The notes beneath the pieces are model-generated. The model searched no databases, was not told the DNA's origin, and saw nothing but the letters and a program-made list of their open reading frames with translations. Shown piece after piece: positions 44,285-53,218 of a stretch of DNA of 64,000 bases; position 1 is the stretch's first letter, and the number at the start of each line of letters is the position of its first letter. Source of the stretch: Sulfuricella sp. T08 (GTDB lineage Bacteria > Pseudomonadota > Gammaproteobacteria > Burkholderiales > Sulfuricellaceae); the NCBI RefSeq assembly GCF_000971475.1, contig NZ_DF967539.1, positions 90,850 to 154,849 on the forward strand, in the 5' to 3' direction. A program made the translations under genes and the position numbers.

Positions 44285-45277
44285 ATGTATAAAAAACTTG
44301 TCCTACTGACGACGCTTCTTGCTCTGTGCGTAGTTGTGCTGGGGGCGTACGTGAGGCTTTCCGATGCGGGTTTAGGTTGCCCGGACTGGCCCGGATGCTA
44401 TGGCAGGATATCACCTCATCACGCGGCTGATGAGATTGCTCAGGCGGTAGCGATTCTCCCGTATGGGCCCGTGTCGACGCACAAGGCATGGAAGGAAATG
44501 ACTCATCGCTATTTTGCCGGCACCCTGGGCTTGCTGATAGCGATCATTGCGGTATGGGCCTGGCGTAAACGCGATCTGCTTGCCCAGTCCCCGGTGCTGC
44601 CGGCCATGTTGGCAGGGCTGGTGATATTTCAGGCTTTGCTTGGCATGTGGACGGTCACGGAGCGACTTAAGCCGTTTATTGTCAGTGCGCATCTGCTGGG
44701 TGGCATGATGACGCTGGCGCTACTTGTCTGGCTGGCCATGCGCCAGTTTTCCGGCAGATACAGAATGGATCAGGGATTGGTCGGGAGCTTGCGCGGGTGG
44801 GCTGGGCTGGGGCTGCTGCTGGTCTTTTTGCAAATTGCGCTGGGGGGGTGGGTGAGTTCGAATTACGCCGCGCTGGCCTGTGCCGGGTTTCCGCAATGCA
44901 ATGGCGTCTGGTGGCCGGAAATGGATTTTTCCCACGCGTTCGGGTTAGTCAGGGAACTGGGCATGACAGCCGACGGTGATTTTCTGCCCCGCGAAGGAAT
45001 GACTGCAATACACTGGGTACATCGCCTTGGTGCTTACCTGATTCTCCTGTACGCAGGGGGGCTCGCTTTCCGGGTGATGCGCATCCGTAGCTTGCGGGGC
45101 GTTGCATGGATTGTTATAGCTCTGTTGCTCACGCAGATCGCGCTGGGTATTTCGAATGTCATGTTAAATTTGCCGCTGCCGGTTGCAGTTGCTCATAATG
45201 GCGTTGCGGCGCTGTTGCTGGGCGCCATGGTGATGCTGAATTTCCGGCTAAGCCTGGGCAGAGATCAAGCGGTATAA
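44285..45277 (+). CDS. ctaA: Heme A synthase
   Basis: A 330-aa CtaA/Cox15 membrane protein that oxidises the methyl group of heme o to the formyl of heme a. Eight helices are visible. The histidine heme ligands and paired residues lie in STHKAWKEMTHRYFAG and TAIHWVHRLGAYLILL, with SAHLLGGMMTLALL and VAHNGVAALLLG. A Cys pair near residue 35 (LGCPDWPGC) is family-typical. It follows ctaB by 18 bp. Confidence 0.95.
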   Translation: MYKKLVLLTTLLALCVVVLGAYVRLSDAGLGCPDWPGCYGRISPHHAADEIAQAVAILPYGPVSTHKAWKEMTHRYFAGTLGLLIAIIAVWAWRKRDLLAQSPVLPAMLAGLVIFQALLGMWTVTERLKPFIVSAHLLGGMMTLALLVWLAMRQFSGRYRMDQGLVGSLRGWAGLGLLLVFLQIALGGWVSSNYAALACAGFPQCNGVWWPEMDFSHAFGLVRELGMTADGDFLPREGMTAIHWVHRLGAYLILLYAGGLAFRVMRIRSLRGVAWIVIALLLTQIALGISNVMLNLPLPVAVAHNGVAALLLGAMVMLNFRLSLGRDQAV

Positions 45278-45291
45278 TATTGAACAATATT
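45273..45291. promoter_or_regulatory. Inverted repeat overlapping a -10 box before the Rrf2 gene
   Basis: TATAAT (45273-45278) overlaps a 7-bp inverted repeat, AATATTG (45276-45282) / CAATATT (45285-45291), with a 2-bp spacer. It lies about 60 bp before the Rrf2 regulator gene. An operator here would suit autoregulation by the Rrf2 protein, but the -35 region is not clear. Confidence 0.45.
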
Positions 45292-45350
45292 AGGATATTC
45301 AGACCTATAAGTTATATAATTTTTTGTAACGATTATTTAGGATCAAGGCC

Positions 45351-45824
45351 ATGATTTTATCCCGTACCAGCCAATATGCCATCCAGGCCCTTATTTATAT
45401 TGCAACACGGCCCCCGGGTGAACCGATTCTGAACCGCAAGGTTTCTGAATATCTCGGCGTTCCAACGGCCTATCTGGCCAAAATCATGCAAAGTCTGTGC
45501 CGGGGGAATCTGCTTTATTCCTATCGTGGTCGCCAGGGGGGATTCTGTTTGCGCGAAGGCGGAGAGAAGACCGATCTGATGCAGATCATCACCCTGATTG
45601 AAGGGGTCGGCTTTACCGAGAATTGTGTTTTGGGGCTGAAGATTTGCAGCGACGAAACAGCCTGCCCGGTGCATGCGAAATGGAAGCCGATCAAGGAAAA
45701 AATTGTTGCGCTGCTGCATGAGCAGACACTTGATCGTTTGGCCATAGCAGTACAAAGCGGGAGGTATCGCATTTGTGATTTGCCGATGGCGATGATGGAT
45801 GAAATAGGCCAGAAGGGGATATAA
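45351..45824 (+). CDS. Rrf2-family transcriptional regulator
   Basis: A 157-aa Rrf2 protein. The N-terminal winged helix reads SRTSQYAIQALIYIATRP and LGVPTAYLAKIMQSLCRGNLLYSYRGRQGGF (in parts). Three C-terminal cysteines with spacing C-x6-C-x5-C (ENCVLGLKICSDETACPVH) could bind an Fe-S cluster sensing NO, oxygen or cluster status, as in NsrR and IscR. Which of these it resembles cannot be settled from sequence. It lies between the aa3 genes and the sco1-fnr-cco block and may regulate either. Confidence 0.88.
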   Translation: MILSRTSQYAIQALIYIATRPPGEPILNRKVSEYLGVPTAYLAKIMQSLCRGNLLYSYRGRQGGFCLREGGEKTDLMQIITLIEGVGFTENCVLGLKICSDETACPVHAKWKPIKEKIVALLHEQTLDRLAIAVQSGRYRICDLPMAMMDEIGQKGI

Positions 45825-46442
45825 TTGCGCCCCGTTATCGAACGATTTGGCTTGTGGGTTGCGGCAGTAGCTTGCATGCTGGCATTGTTGTCCGGTTGTG
45901 CCGACAACAGCATCCCGGTCGAGCCATTTGTTGCAACTGATATTACCGGCGCTGATTTCGCCAGGGATTTCCGCCTTGTCGACCATTATGGCAAGACGCG
46001 CACGCTGTCCGATTTCAAGGGCAAGGCGGTATTGATTTTTTTTGGCTATACTAATTGTCCTGATGTATGTCTAACCACGCTGTCAGGGTTGGCCATGGTG
46101 CAGAAACGGCTGGGCAGCGATGCGGGGCGAGTCCAGGTATTGTTTGTAACGCTGGACCCGGCGCGCGATACGCCAGAAAAATTGGCGAAATTCGTTACTT
46201 ATTTTCATAAAGATTTTCTGGCCCTGTACGGCGATGAATCCGCAATCGCCGGAACCGCCAAGGAGTTCAAGGTGACTTATGCCAAACATGATTCTGGCTC
46301 CGCGGCGGGCTACCTGCTGGATCACAGTGCGGGTGTTTATGGCTTCGATACTCAAGGTCGCCTGCGCGTGCTGATCAATCACGATGCCGAACTGGTGTCT
46401 ATCCTTCATGATGTGAAACTGCTTCTGGGTGAGAAACCGTGA
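45825..46442 (+). CDS. SCO1/SenC-type copper chaperone lipoprotein
   Basis: A 205-aa Sco protein that metallates or reduces the CuA centre of oxidases. The N-terminus has a lipoprotein signal with lipobox LLSGC. The thioredoxin-like domain has GYTNCPDVCLTTL (CxxxC) and the ligand histidine in LLDHSAGVYGF. The TTG at 45825 directly follows the Rrf2 stop; no better start is seen. Its end overlaps the fnr start by 4 bp (GTGA). Confidence 0.9.
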   Translation: MRPVIERFGLWVAAVACMLALLSGCADNSIPVEPFVATDITGADFARDFRLVDHYGKTRTLSDFKGKAVLIFFGYTNCPDVCLTTLSGLAMVQKRLGSDAGRVQVLFVTLDPARDTPEKLAKFVTYFHKDFLALYGDESAIAGTAKEFKVTYAKHDSGSAAGYLLDHSAGVYGFDTQGRLRVLINHDAELVSILHDVKLLLGEKP

Positions 46443-47197
46443 CTGCGGTTGCAGGAATGATGCCGAGACGGCCAGCGCCGCGTGTAGCGGAACCAGAAGT
46501 GTGCTCCCCGGTTACCTGCAAAGATTGCGGGATTTATGGTTTGTGCCGCGAGGTTAACGGCCCCGACGTAGATCTGCGTCTTCTGGAAACGATAGTCAGA
46601 AATCGCAAGGTTTTCAAGCGTGGCGAGCTGCTTTACCGGATCGGTGAGCCTTTGCGCGCCGTCTACGCGATCCGTTGCGGCTCAATCAAGTCATACGTGT
46701 TGACCAATGACGGACGGGTTCAGATTACCGGATTCCATATAACTGGCGAAGTTCTCGGCTTGGGTGCCATTGTCACCAATCAGTACATGAGCGAGGCGCG
46801 GGCGCTGGAAACCACCATGGTGTGTGAGGTGCCTATCGACGTGCTGGAAGCATACAGTGCGGAAGTCCCTTCCATCCGCCAGCAGATGCTCAAGATACTG
46901 AGTCAGGAAATTCTCGATAACCAGGAGTTGATGTTGCTACTGGGCAAGAAAAATGCCGATGAGCGCCTTGCCACCTTTTTATTAAGCCTTTCACGTCGCT
47001 TTCAGAAACGCAGTTATTCCCCCTCTCAATTCAATTTGAGCATGTCGCGTAGTGATATCGGTAATTACCTCGGTATGGCCGAGGAAACCGTATGCCGCGT
47101 GTTCACCCGTTTTCAGGATGACGGCCTGATAGCTACTGAGCGAAGGCGGGTTCAATTGCTCGATCAGGATCGTCTCACGTCCATCGCTCGCGGCTGA
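46439..47197 (+). CDS. fnr: FNR-type oxygen-sensing regulator
   Basis: A 252-aa CRP/FNR protein. The 4Fe-4S ligands are C-x2-C-x5-C in SPVTCKDCGIYGLC plus the distal cysteine in ETTMVCEVP, matching E. coli FNR. A cyclic-nucleotide-like barrel and dimer helix precede the helix-turn-helix RSDIGNYLGMAEETVCRVFTRFQ. The DNA-contact set E-x2-S-R of FNR reads E-x2-C-R here, a Ser-to-Cys change. Directly upstream of the cbb3 operon, whose promoter has an FNR-like box. GTG start overlaps the Sco gene. Confidence 0.93.
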   Translation: MTAVAGMMPRRPAPRVAEPEVCSPVTCKDCGIYGLCREVNGPDVDLRLLETIVRNRKVFKRGELLYRIGEPLRAVYAIRCGSIKSYVLTNDGRVQITGFHITGEVLGLGAIVTNQYMSEARALETTMVCEVPIDVLEAYSAEVPSIRQQMLKILSQEILDNQELMLLLGKKNADERLATFLLSLSRRFQKRSYSPSQFNLSMSRSDIGNYLGMAEETVCRVFTRFQDDGLIATERRRVQLLDQDRLTSIARG

Positions 47198-47266
47198 GCC
47201 GCATTCAAATTCGCGGCGTTCCGTCTGCTTAATAGGATACGCAGGTATTGATTAATTGATGTTTGG

Positions 47267-47308
47267 TTGACGTATGTCAGTGAAAGTCGGCGCGTTTGCG
47301 GTTATATT
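47267..47308 (+). promoter_or_regulatory. FNR-dependent promoter of the cbb3 oxidase operon
   Basis: TTGAC-GTAT-GTCAG (47267-47280) fits the FNR/Anr consensus TTGAY-N4-RTCAA at nine of ten positions. TATATT (47303-47308) is a good -10 box. With a start near 47315 the FNR box centre is at about -41.5, the class II activation position, and no -35 box is needed. It leaves a leader of about 115 nt before ccoN. Confidence 0.75.
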
Positions 47309-47430
47309 ACGCACCATTGCGCCAAATGGCTGGAAAGCGTGTTTTTTGGCGCAGCGCATTGAATATCGCGTATCGGTCTGAATGCAATGAGGGCCGGACG
47401 TGGGCAGGTTTTGTTTACAAGGAGAGAGTT

Positions 47431-48864
47431 ATGGCATCGGTTGCGATAGGGAGCGGCGAGCAATACAATTACGACATTGTTCGCAAATTCACCATCATGG
47501 CCCTGATCTGGGGCGCGGTGGGTATGCTGGTGGGGGTGTTTATCGCCTCGGAATTGGCGTGGCCATTTCTGAATTTTGATATTCCCTACATCACCTTTGG
47601 CCGTTTGCGCCCGGTTCATACCGGTGCCGTGATCTTCGGCTTTGGCGGCAGCGCGCTGTTCGCCACTTCTTACTACATTGTGCAGCGCACCTGCCAGGCC
47701 CGTCTGATTTCCAATGGCATGGCCAGCTTCACCTTCTGGGGCTGGCAGGCGATCATCGTGTTGGCCGCGCTGGGCGATGTGATGGGTTATAGCCAAGGCC
47801 GCGAATACGCGGAAATGGAATGGCCGGTTGACCTGCTGATCGCCGTAGTTTGGGTGACCTATGCCATTGTCTACATCGGTACCATCATGAAGCGCAAGGA
47901 GCCCCATATTTATGTGGCCAACTGGTTCTACCTATCCTTCATCCTGGCCACCGCCCTGCTGCACATCTTCAACAACCTGGCGATCCCGGTGAGTTTGACC
48001 AAGTCCTACCCGCTGTTCGCCGGCGCGCAGGATGCGATGACCCAGTGGTGGTACGGACATAACGCAGTGGGTTTCTTCCTCACTGCTGCCTTTCTCGGCA
48101 TGATGTATTACTTCGTGCCCAAGCAGGCAGGGCGTCCGATCTACTCCTATCGCCTGTCCATCGTCCACTTCTGGGCGCTGATCTTCATGTACATGTGGGC
48201 CGGATCTCATCACCTGCACTGGACTGCGATTCCGGACTGGACTTCCACCCTGGCGGCGACTTTCTCCATCATGCTGCTGATGCCTTCCTGGGGTGGGATG
48301 ATCAACGGCATCATGACCATGTCTGGTGCCTGGGACAAGCTGCGTACCGACCCGATCATGCGCTTCCTGATTGTGGCACTGTCGTTCTACGGTATGTCCA
48401 CTTTCGAAGGTCCGATGATGTCCCTGAAAGACGTCAACGCCCTGTCTCACTATACCGACTGGACCATCGGCCATGTTCACTCCGGCGCACTGGGCTGGGT
48501 GGCGATGATTTCCTTCGGCGCCATCTATCACATGCTGCCCCGCCTGTGGGATACCAAGATGCACAGTGCCAAGCTGATCAACGTGCATTTCTGGCTGGCA
48601 ACCATCGGCACCCTGTTGTACATCACCGCGATGTGGATTTCCGGCATCATGCAGGGACTGATGTGGCGTGCCTATGACGATTACGGCAACCTGCAGTATT
48701 CCTTCGCCGAGTCCGTTGCCGCCATGCATCCCTACTACGCCATGCGTGCCTTGGGCGGCGCTGTGTTCCTGACCGGCATGTTGCTGATGCTGTACAACTG
48801 CTTCATGACCATACGCCAGGCGAAGAGCATGCCTGCCGGTGGTTTGGCAGCGAGCGCAGCGTAA
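47431..48864 (+). CDS. ccoN: cbb3-type cytochrome c oxidase subunit I
   Basis: The 477-aa catalytic subunit of the high-affinity cbb3 oxidase, holding heme b and the heme b3-CuB centre in about twelve helices. Landmarks are [66 protein letters not shown] and [10 protein letters not shown] (in parts). The ATG at 47431 has GGAGAGAG before it and gives the family N-terminus; the frame extends 45 codons upstream into the promoter leader. Confidence 0.97.
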   Translation: MASVAIGSGEQYNYDIVRKFTIMALIWGAVGMLVGVFIASELAWPFLNFDIPYITFGRLRPVHTGAVIFGFGGSALFATSYYIVQRTCQARLISNGMASFTFWGWQAIIVLAALGDVMGYSQGREYAEMEWPVDLLIAVVWVTYAIVYIGTIMKRKEPHIYVANWFYLSFILATALLHIFNNLAIPVSLTKSYPLFAGAQDAMTQWWYGHNAVGFFLTAAFLGMMYYFVPKQAGRPIYSYRLSIVHFWALIFMYMWAGSHHLHWTAIPDWTSTLAATFSIMLLMPSWGGMINGIMTMSGAWDKLRTDPIMRFLIVALSFYGMSTFEGPMMSLKDVNALSHYTDWTIGHVHSGALGWVAMISFGAIYHMLPRLWDTKMHSAKLINVHFWLATIGTLLYITAMWISGIMQGLMWRAYDDYGNLQYSFAESVAAMHPYYAMRALGGAVFLTGMLLMLYNCFMTIRQAKSMPAGGLAASAA

Positions 48865-48931
48865 CGGGACTCGGGTTAAGAGACGATGCTCCGCGGCGCG
48901 GGGCATCACTAATGCATAAGGAAAGATCATC

Positions 48932-49684
48932 ATGGATCACGGAAAAATTGAAAAAAATCTTGGGCTGATGCTGGTGCTGACGATGTTCGCCATCAGTATC
49001 GGCGGTCTGGTTGAAATCGTGCCGCTATTCTTCATCAAGGGTACCGTCGAGGATGTGAGAAACGCCGATGGCATCAAGATGGTTCGTCCCTATAGCCCAT
49101 TGGAGCAGCGCGGTCGTGACATCTACGTCCGCGAGGGTTGCTACCTGTGTCATTCGCAGATGATACGTCCGTTCCGCGACGAATCCATGCGCTACGGCCA
49201 TTACTCTCTGGCGGCTGAATCGCAGTATGACCATCCGTTCCAGTGGGGCTCCAAGCGCACAGGCCCGGACTTGGCACGAGTTGGCAAGAAATACTCCAAT
49301 GAGTGGCAGGTGCAGCACTTGATCGCACCGCGCTCGATGGTTCCCGAGTCAGTGATGCCGAATTACCCTTGGTTGCTGACTACTGCCCTGGATACATCCG
49401 ACGTGGCTGACCGCATGACGGCGTTGCGAGTGACCGGAGTGCCATATTCCGTCAACAAGGCCGAGTTTGACAACAATGTCAAGGAATTCGGCGCGGATGT
49501 GGCGAAACAGTTGCACATCCCCGATGCGCAGAAAAACCTGATCGAACAGGCACAAACCGGAAAGTATGACGGCAACGCTGCTGATGTGACCGAAATGGAC
49601 GCGCTGGTGGCCTACCTGCAGGTGCTGGGCACGATGGTTGACTTCAGCAAACTGGACAACGACAACTTCGTTAAATTCCGCTAA
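48932..49684 (+). CDS. ccoO: cbb3-type cytochrome c oxidase subunit II (monoheme)
   Basis: A 250-aa membrane-anchored cytochrome c. An N-terminal helix (about residues 8-30, [21 protein letters not shown]) precedes the heme site CYLCHS and the family motif [38 protein letters not shown] (in parts), with the Met ligand near [10 protein letters not shown]. It passes electrons from CcoP to CcoN. Confidence 0.96.
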   Translation: MDHGKIEKNLGLMLVLTMFAISIGGLVEIVPLFFIKGTVEDVRNADGIKMVRPYSPLEQRGRDIYVREGCYLCHSQMIRPFRDESMRYGHYSLAAESQYDHPFQWGSKRTGPDLARVGKKYSNEWQVQHLIAPRSMVPESVMPNYPWLLTTALDTSDVADRMTALRVTGVPYSVNKAEFDNNVKEFGADVAKQLHIPDAQKNLIEQAQTGKYDGNAADVTEMDALVAYLQVLGTMVDFSKLDNDNFVKFR

Positions 49685-49697
49685 ACGGGAGAGCGCT

Positions 49698-49859
49698 ATG
49701 GAATGGCTGATGTGGTTTACCCGGTTTGAAAATACCAAACCGATATCGCTGCTGATTTTCTTCATCACTTTTTGCGCCATCCTGTTCTACGTGTTTGGCA
49801 ACAAGAAGCGCGGCGAGCGCCTGGAATCTTACAAGAACATGCCGCTCCAAGACGATTAA
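49698..49859 (+). CDS. ccoQ: cbb3-type oxidase subunit CcoQ
   Basis: A 53-aa small subunit, MEWLMWFTRFENTKPISLL at the start, with one membrane helix (about residues 17-34), then GNKKRGERLESYKNMPLQDD. It stabilises the CcoP association in other species. The ATG at 49698 is preceded by GGGAGAG; the longer frame overlaps ccoO. Confidence 0.93.
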   Translation: MEWLMWFTRFENTKPISLLIFFITFCAILFYVFGNKKRGERLESYKNMPLQDD

Positions 49860-49882
49860 ATATTGACGCAAAGGAACTAATC

Positions 49883-50812
49883 ATGAGTCAGGGAAACTCG
49901 CAATCGAGTAAAGTGCAAACCACCGGCCACGTCTGGGACGGCGATTTGCAGGAGCTCAACAATCCGTTGCCCGCCTGGTGGCTGTGGGCATTCTATGCCA
50001 CCATCATTTTCTCGGTGGTGTACTGGGTCGCCTACCCGGCTTGGCCGCTGGGCAAGGGCTTTACCACCGGCATTGCTACCATCACCTACAAGAATGACAA
50101 GGGTGTGGAGAAAACCACGCACTGGAGTACCCGTGCCCTGCTGATGAAAGATCTGCAGGATGCCCGTGAAAAGCAGAAACCTTACTTCGACAAGGTCGCG
50201 GCCACACCCTACGAGCAGATTTCCAAGGATCCGGAGTTATCCAACTTCGTGGCATCCGCCGGCAAAGTGCTGTTCTCTGACAACTGTGCCGCTTGTCACC
50301 AGAGTGGCGGGCAGGGCAAGATGGCATTCGCCCCCAATCTGACCGATGACGACTGGATTTATGGTGGCACTCACGACAAGATCCAGGCATCCATCGCTAA
50401 CGGTCGTCACGGCATCATGCCGGCCAAGGGTGGTGCTGACCTGAATGAGGGCGAAATCGAGAGTCTCGCCAACTATGTGCTGAGCCTGTCGGGCGAGCCT
50501 ATGGATGCCGCCAAGGCCAAAGCCGGCGACGAATTGTTCCATGGCAAGGCGACCTGTCTCGCTTGTCACGGTGCGGACGGTAAGGGCAACAAGGACATCG
50601 GCTCGGCCAACCTGACCGACAAGATCTGGTTGTGGGCTGACGTGCCTGCCCAGGACAGTGCAGACAAGAAAGTTGCCGTGGTCAAGGCGGTGATCACCTC
50701 CGGTCTGAACAAAGGTGTGATGCCTGCCTGGAATAGCCGTCTCAGCGCTGACCAGATCAAGCTGCTGACGGTTTACGTGCACGATGTGCTCGGCGGCGGC
50801 AGCAATAAGTAA
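49883..50812 (+). CDS. ccoP: cbb3-type cytochrome c oxidase subunit III (diheme)
   Basis: A 309-aa diheme cytochrome. N-terminal HVWDGDLQELNNPLPAWWLWAFY leads into a membrane helix (about 32-52). Two heme sites follow: CAACH and CLACH, each in a cytochrome c domain with late Met ligands (GIMPAKGG, GVMPAWNS). It takes electrons from cytochrome c and passes them to CcoO. A terminator follows the gene. Confidence 0.96.
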   Translation: MSQGNSQSSKVQTTGHVWDGDLQELNNPLPAWWLWAFYATIIFSVVYWVAYPAWPLGKGFTTGIATITYKNDKGVEKTTHWSTRALLMKDLQDAREKQKPYFDKVAATPYEQISKDPELSNFVASAGKVLFSDNCAACHQSGGQGKMAFAPNLTDDDWIYGGTHDKIQASIANGRHGIMPAKGGADLNEGEIESLANYVLSLSGEPMDAAKAKAGDELFHGKATCLACHGADGKGNKDIGSANLTDKIWLWADVPAQDSADKKVAVVKAVITSGLNKGVMPAWNSRLSADQIKLLTVYVHDVLGGGSNK

Positions 50813-50835
50813 AACGCGTTCGCTGTGAACGTATG

Positions 50836-50865
50836 GACCCCGGCCATGTGGACGGGGTCTTTTTG
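50836..50865 (+). terminator. Intrinsic terminator after ccoP
   Basis: GACCCCG (50836-50842) pairs with CGGGGTC (50853-50859) around a 10-nt loop, followed by TTTTT. It ends the ccoNOQP transcript before the separately promoted ccoG. Confidence 0.85.
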
Positions 50866-50893
50866 TTTACGAAGCCTTACTCGCGCAAAAAAC

Positions 50894-50909
50894 ATTAGTA
50901 TATAAATAT
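50894..50909. promoter_or_regulatory. Weak ArsR-type operator-like site upstream of ccoG
   Basis: ATTAGTATATAAATAT matches the left ten bases of the palindrome ATTAGTATATGCTAAT exactly, but the right half is degenerate. It lies in an A/T-rich stretch that may contain the ccoG promoter. Reported as a half-site only. Confidence 0.35.
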
Positions 50910-50979
50910 ATTCTACCGATCTAGGTGGAACATTTTTGAGAATTGCTGGCCGAAAGACCTGAGTGGTCAGGAGAGCATT

Positions 50980-52425
50980 GTGAAAGTACAAAACTTGCAA
51001 ACAGGTGAAAACTCCGAAGAGTTATTTCAGAAGCGGATTCCGATATTCACCCGGTCGGTTAAAGGTTCTTTTCGTACCTTTAAGACATCCGTGCTGGTGC
51101 TGGCATATACCGTCTATTTTCTCTTGCCCTGGTTGCCTTGGGCGCGCCATGATGCGCCTGCGCAGGCCGTGTTGTTCGACATGGTGGGGCGCCGCTTCTT
51201 CATCTTCGACTTGGTGTTCTATCCGCAGGATCTGATCTCTCTCTCACTGCTAATGTTCATCGCCGCAGCTCTGTTGTTCTTCGCAACCGGACTGGTAGGG
51301 AGGGCATTCTGCGGTTATTTTTGCTTCCAGACGCTGTGGACGGATGCTTTCATGTTTATCGAACGCTGGGTTCAGGGTGAACGCCCTGCCCGCATTCGTC
51401 TTTACAAGCAGCCATGGAACATGGAGAAGGCGGCCAAGTATGGTGCCACACATGGCTTGTGGCTGCTTCTGGCCTTCCTTACCGCCTACAGCTTCATCAT
51501 GTACTACGGTTATGCGCCAGAGCTGACTCGACGTTTCTTCACTGCTGACCTGCCTTTTGTTGCCTATTTCACCGTGTTGATTTTGACCGTGACCACCTAC
51601 GTGGCGGCTGCACTGGCGCGCGAGCAGGTATGCATTTACATGTGCCCCTACGCGCGTTTTCAGGGCGTGATGTACGAGCCGGAAACCTTGGCGCCCTACT
51701 ATGACTTCCAGCGCGGTGAGGGTACGGCAGGGCGAGCCGTACCGCGTGCAGGCACCAAGACTCGCGAGGATCGACAGGCCCAGGGAATCGGCGATTGCAT
51801 CGATTGCGGTTTTTGCGTGCAGGTGTGTCCGGCGGGTATCGACATTCGCAAAGGGCTGCAATACCAGTGCATTTCCTGCGGGTTGTGTGTAGACGCCTGC
51901 AACAACATAATGGATTCGGTCGGTTACCCCCGTAATTTGATCCGATACGATTCGGAAATCAACATCGAAAGCAAGAATCCGGGCAAGCCGAATCTGGACT
52001 GGCTGCGGTTGCGCACCTTGGGCTATGGCGCGGCAATACTCGTGATGGTGGGTGTGCTGGTATACAATATCGCCTCGCGTTCCGAGATTGAGCTCTCCAT
52101 CCAGCCGGTGCGTCAGCCGCTGTTTGTGGTGTTGTCGAACGGTGATATCCGCAATCGCTACCAGATACACATTACCAACAAGTCGCAGGACGTGCAGGAT
52201 TACCGCATCAGTGTGCGAGGGATTCCGGAGGGTGACGTGGACTTGGGAGAGATGCGCGAGGTCAGCGTGCGCCAGGGCAAGAGTTTGATGGTGCTGGCGA
52301 ACGTCAAGCTTCCCCCGGCTATGGTGAGCCAGGTGAGTGAAATCGAATTCGTCATTACTCCTCTGAAAAAACCGGAACAGGAAGTCATAAAGAAAGTCCG
52401 CTTTTACGCCAAACATGAAAGATAA
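50980..52425 (+). CDS. ccoG: CcoG, cbb3 oxidase accessory ferredoxin
   Basis: A 481-aa membrane protein with five or so helices and two 4Fe-4S motifs (CIDCGFCVQVCPAG and CISCGLCVDACNN). An additional FxxxFCGYFCFQ and YMCPYARFQ occur in the helices, and a C-terminal Ig-like periplasmic domain follows. CcoG (RdxA/FixG) reduces Cu(II) for cbb3 assembly. The GTG at 50980 follows CAGGAGAG. It heads the ccoG-fixH-ccoI-ccoS assembly genes. Confidence 0.93.
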   Translation: MKVQNLQTGENSEELFQKRIPIFTRSVKGSFRTFKTSVLVLAYTVYFLLPWLPWARHDAPAQAVLFDMVGRRFFIFDLVFYPQDLISLSLLMFIAAALLFFATGLVGRAFCGYFCFQTLWTDAFMFIERWVQGERPARIRLYKQPWNMEKAAKYGATHGLWLLLAFLTAYSFIMYYGYAPELTRRFFTADLPFVAYFTVLILTVTTYVAAALAREQVCIYMCPYARFQGVMYEPETLAPYYDFQRGEGTAGRAVPRAGTKTREDRQAQGIGDCIDCGFCVQVCPAGIDIRKGLQYQCISCGLCVDACNNIMDSVGYPRNLIRYDSEINIESKNPGKPNLDWLRLRTLGYGAAILVMVGVLVYNIASRSEIELSIQPVRQPLFVVLSNGDIRNRYQIHITNKSQDVQDYRISVRGIPEGDVDLGEMREVSVRQGKSLMVLANVKLPPAMVSQVSEIEFVITPLKKPEQEVIKKVRFYAKHER

Positions 52426-52429
52426 ATAG

Positions 52430-53215
52430 ATGACAGTGACCTTGTTCGGGGGGGCCGCGCTAATCGCTCTGTTGTATTTTGGCCTGCGCCTGGCTGGCGT
52501 TTCCAACTACTGGCGCGGCGTGATCAGCGGTGCGTTGCCGACTCTGGCGATTATGTTCTACAGCCTGAGTCATTGGCCCGGCGGCGATGTGGTGGCATTG
52601 CATCTGGCGCTGTACGTTGCCACGGCGATCGTCCTGACTCTGACAGGAGATCGAAAGGTAGGGGCGCCGCGTCAGCGGATGCACTGGATTCCGAAGATTA
52701 TTGTCGGCTTCTTTCTGACGCTGGCGCTGTTGATGGCAGCATTCGTCTCGATTTCTATAAGCGGCCTGCCGCCGTCGATTGCCAAATGGGTCATGCCTAA
52801 TGCAGGAGACAAGCCAGTTTATACCGCTTTTTCCGGAGAGGTCCCGCATGATGAGGCGGCGGCCAAGGTTGTCAGTCAGTACATGAAGAAATCCTTGCGG
52901 CAACGCCAGCTTGGCTGGCAGATCGAGGTTGCCGGGCTCGACCAGATCAAGCTCGGCCAGGCCAGTGAGGTGACCGTGAGTGCCAGCGACAGTGCGCAGC
53001 AGCCGCTCGAAGGTGCAATCGTGACGCTCACCATCAAGCACCCCGCCGACGGTTCGGATATGGGGAAATCAACTAATTTGAGCTCTTTTGCGCCGGGACG
53101 CTACCATGCACTGGTCGGCATGGATCGGCCAGGCCAGTGGGTGGCGGTGCTACTGATTGAGCGTGGCCAGGACAAGTTCGAAACGGCAAAAGAGATTATC
53201 GTTCCGGCATTCTAA
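52430..53215 (+). CDS. FixH-type cbb3 assembly protein with extended membrane N-terminus
   Basis: A 261-aa protein. The N-terminal 85 residues hold three membrane helices not usual in FixH. The next helix (about 89-108, IVGFFLTLALLMAAFVSISI, in parts) and periplasmic domain (PVYTAFSGEVPHDEAAAKVV; QQPLEGAIVTLTIKHP; PGRYHALVGMDRPGQWV) follow FixH/CcoH. It sits between ccoG and ccoI, exactly where ccoH belongs. The extra membrane region may be a fusion or a lineage feature. Confidence 0.82.
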   Translation: MTVTLFGGAALIALLYFGLRLAGVSNYWRGVISGALPTLAIMFYSLSHWPGGDVVALHLALYVATAIVLTLTGDRKVGAPRQRMHWIPKIIVGFFLTLALLMAAFVSISISGLPPSIAKWVMPNAGDKPVYTAFSGEVPHDEAAAKVVSQYMKKSLRQRQLGWQIEVAGLDQIKLGQASEVTVSASDSAQQPLEGAIVTLTIKHPADGSDMGKSTNLSSFAPGRYHALVGMDRPGQWVAVLLIERGQDKFETAKEIIVPAF

Positions 53216-53218
53216 CTA

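Noticed and set aside
45273-45291. FNR box near the Rrf2 gene
   Set aside because: The AATATTG/CAATATT repeat lacks the TTGAY-N4-RTCAA spacing, so it is listed only as an unspecified operator candidate.
47249-47262. TTGATTAATTGATG as an FNR box
   Set aside because: The second half is a direct rather than inverted copy; the TTGAC-GTAT-GTCAG site 18 bp downstream fits far better in sequence and position.
47296-47430. N-terminal extension of ccoN
   Set aside because: The extension overlaps the inferred -10 box and transcript start, and the ATG at 47431 has a strong ribosome site and gives the normal CcoN N-terminus.
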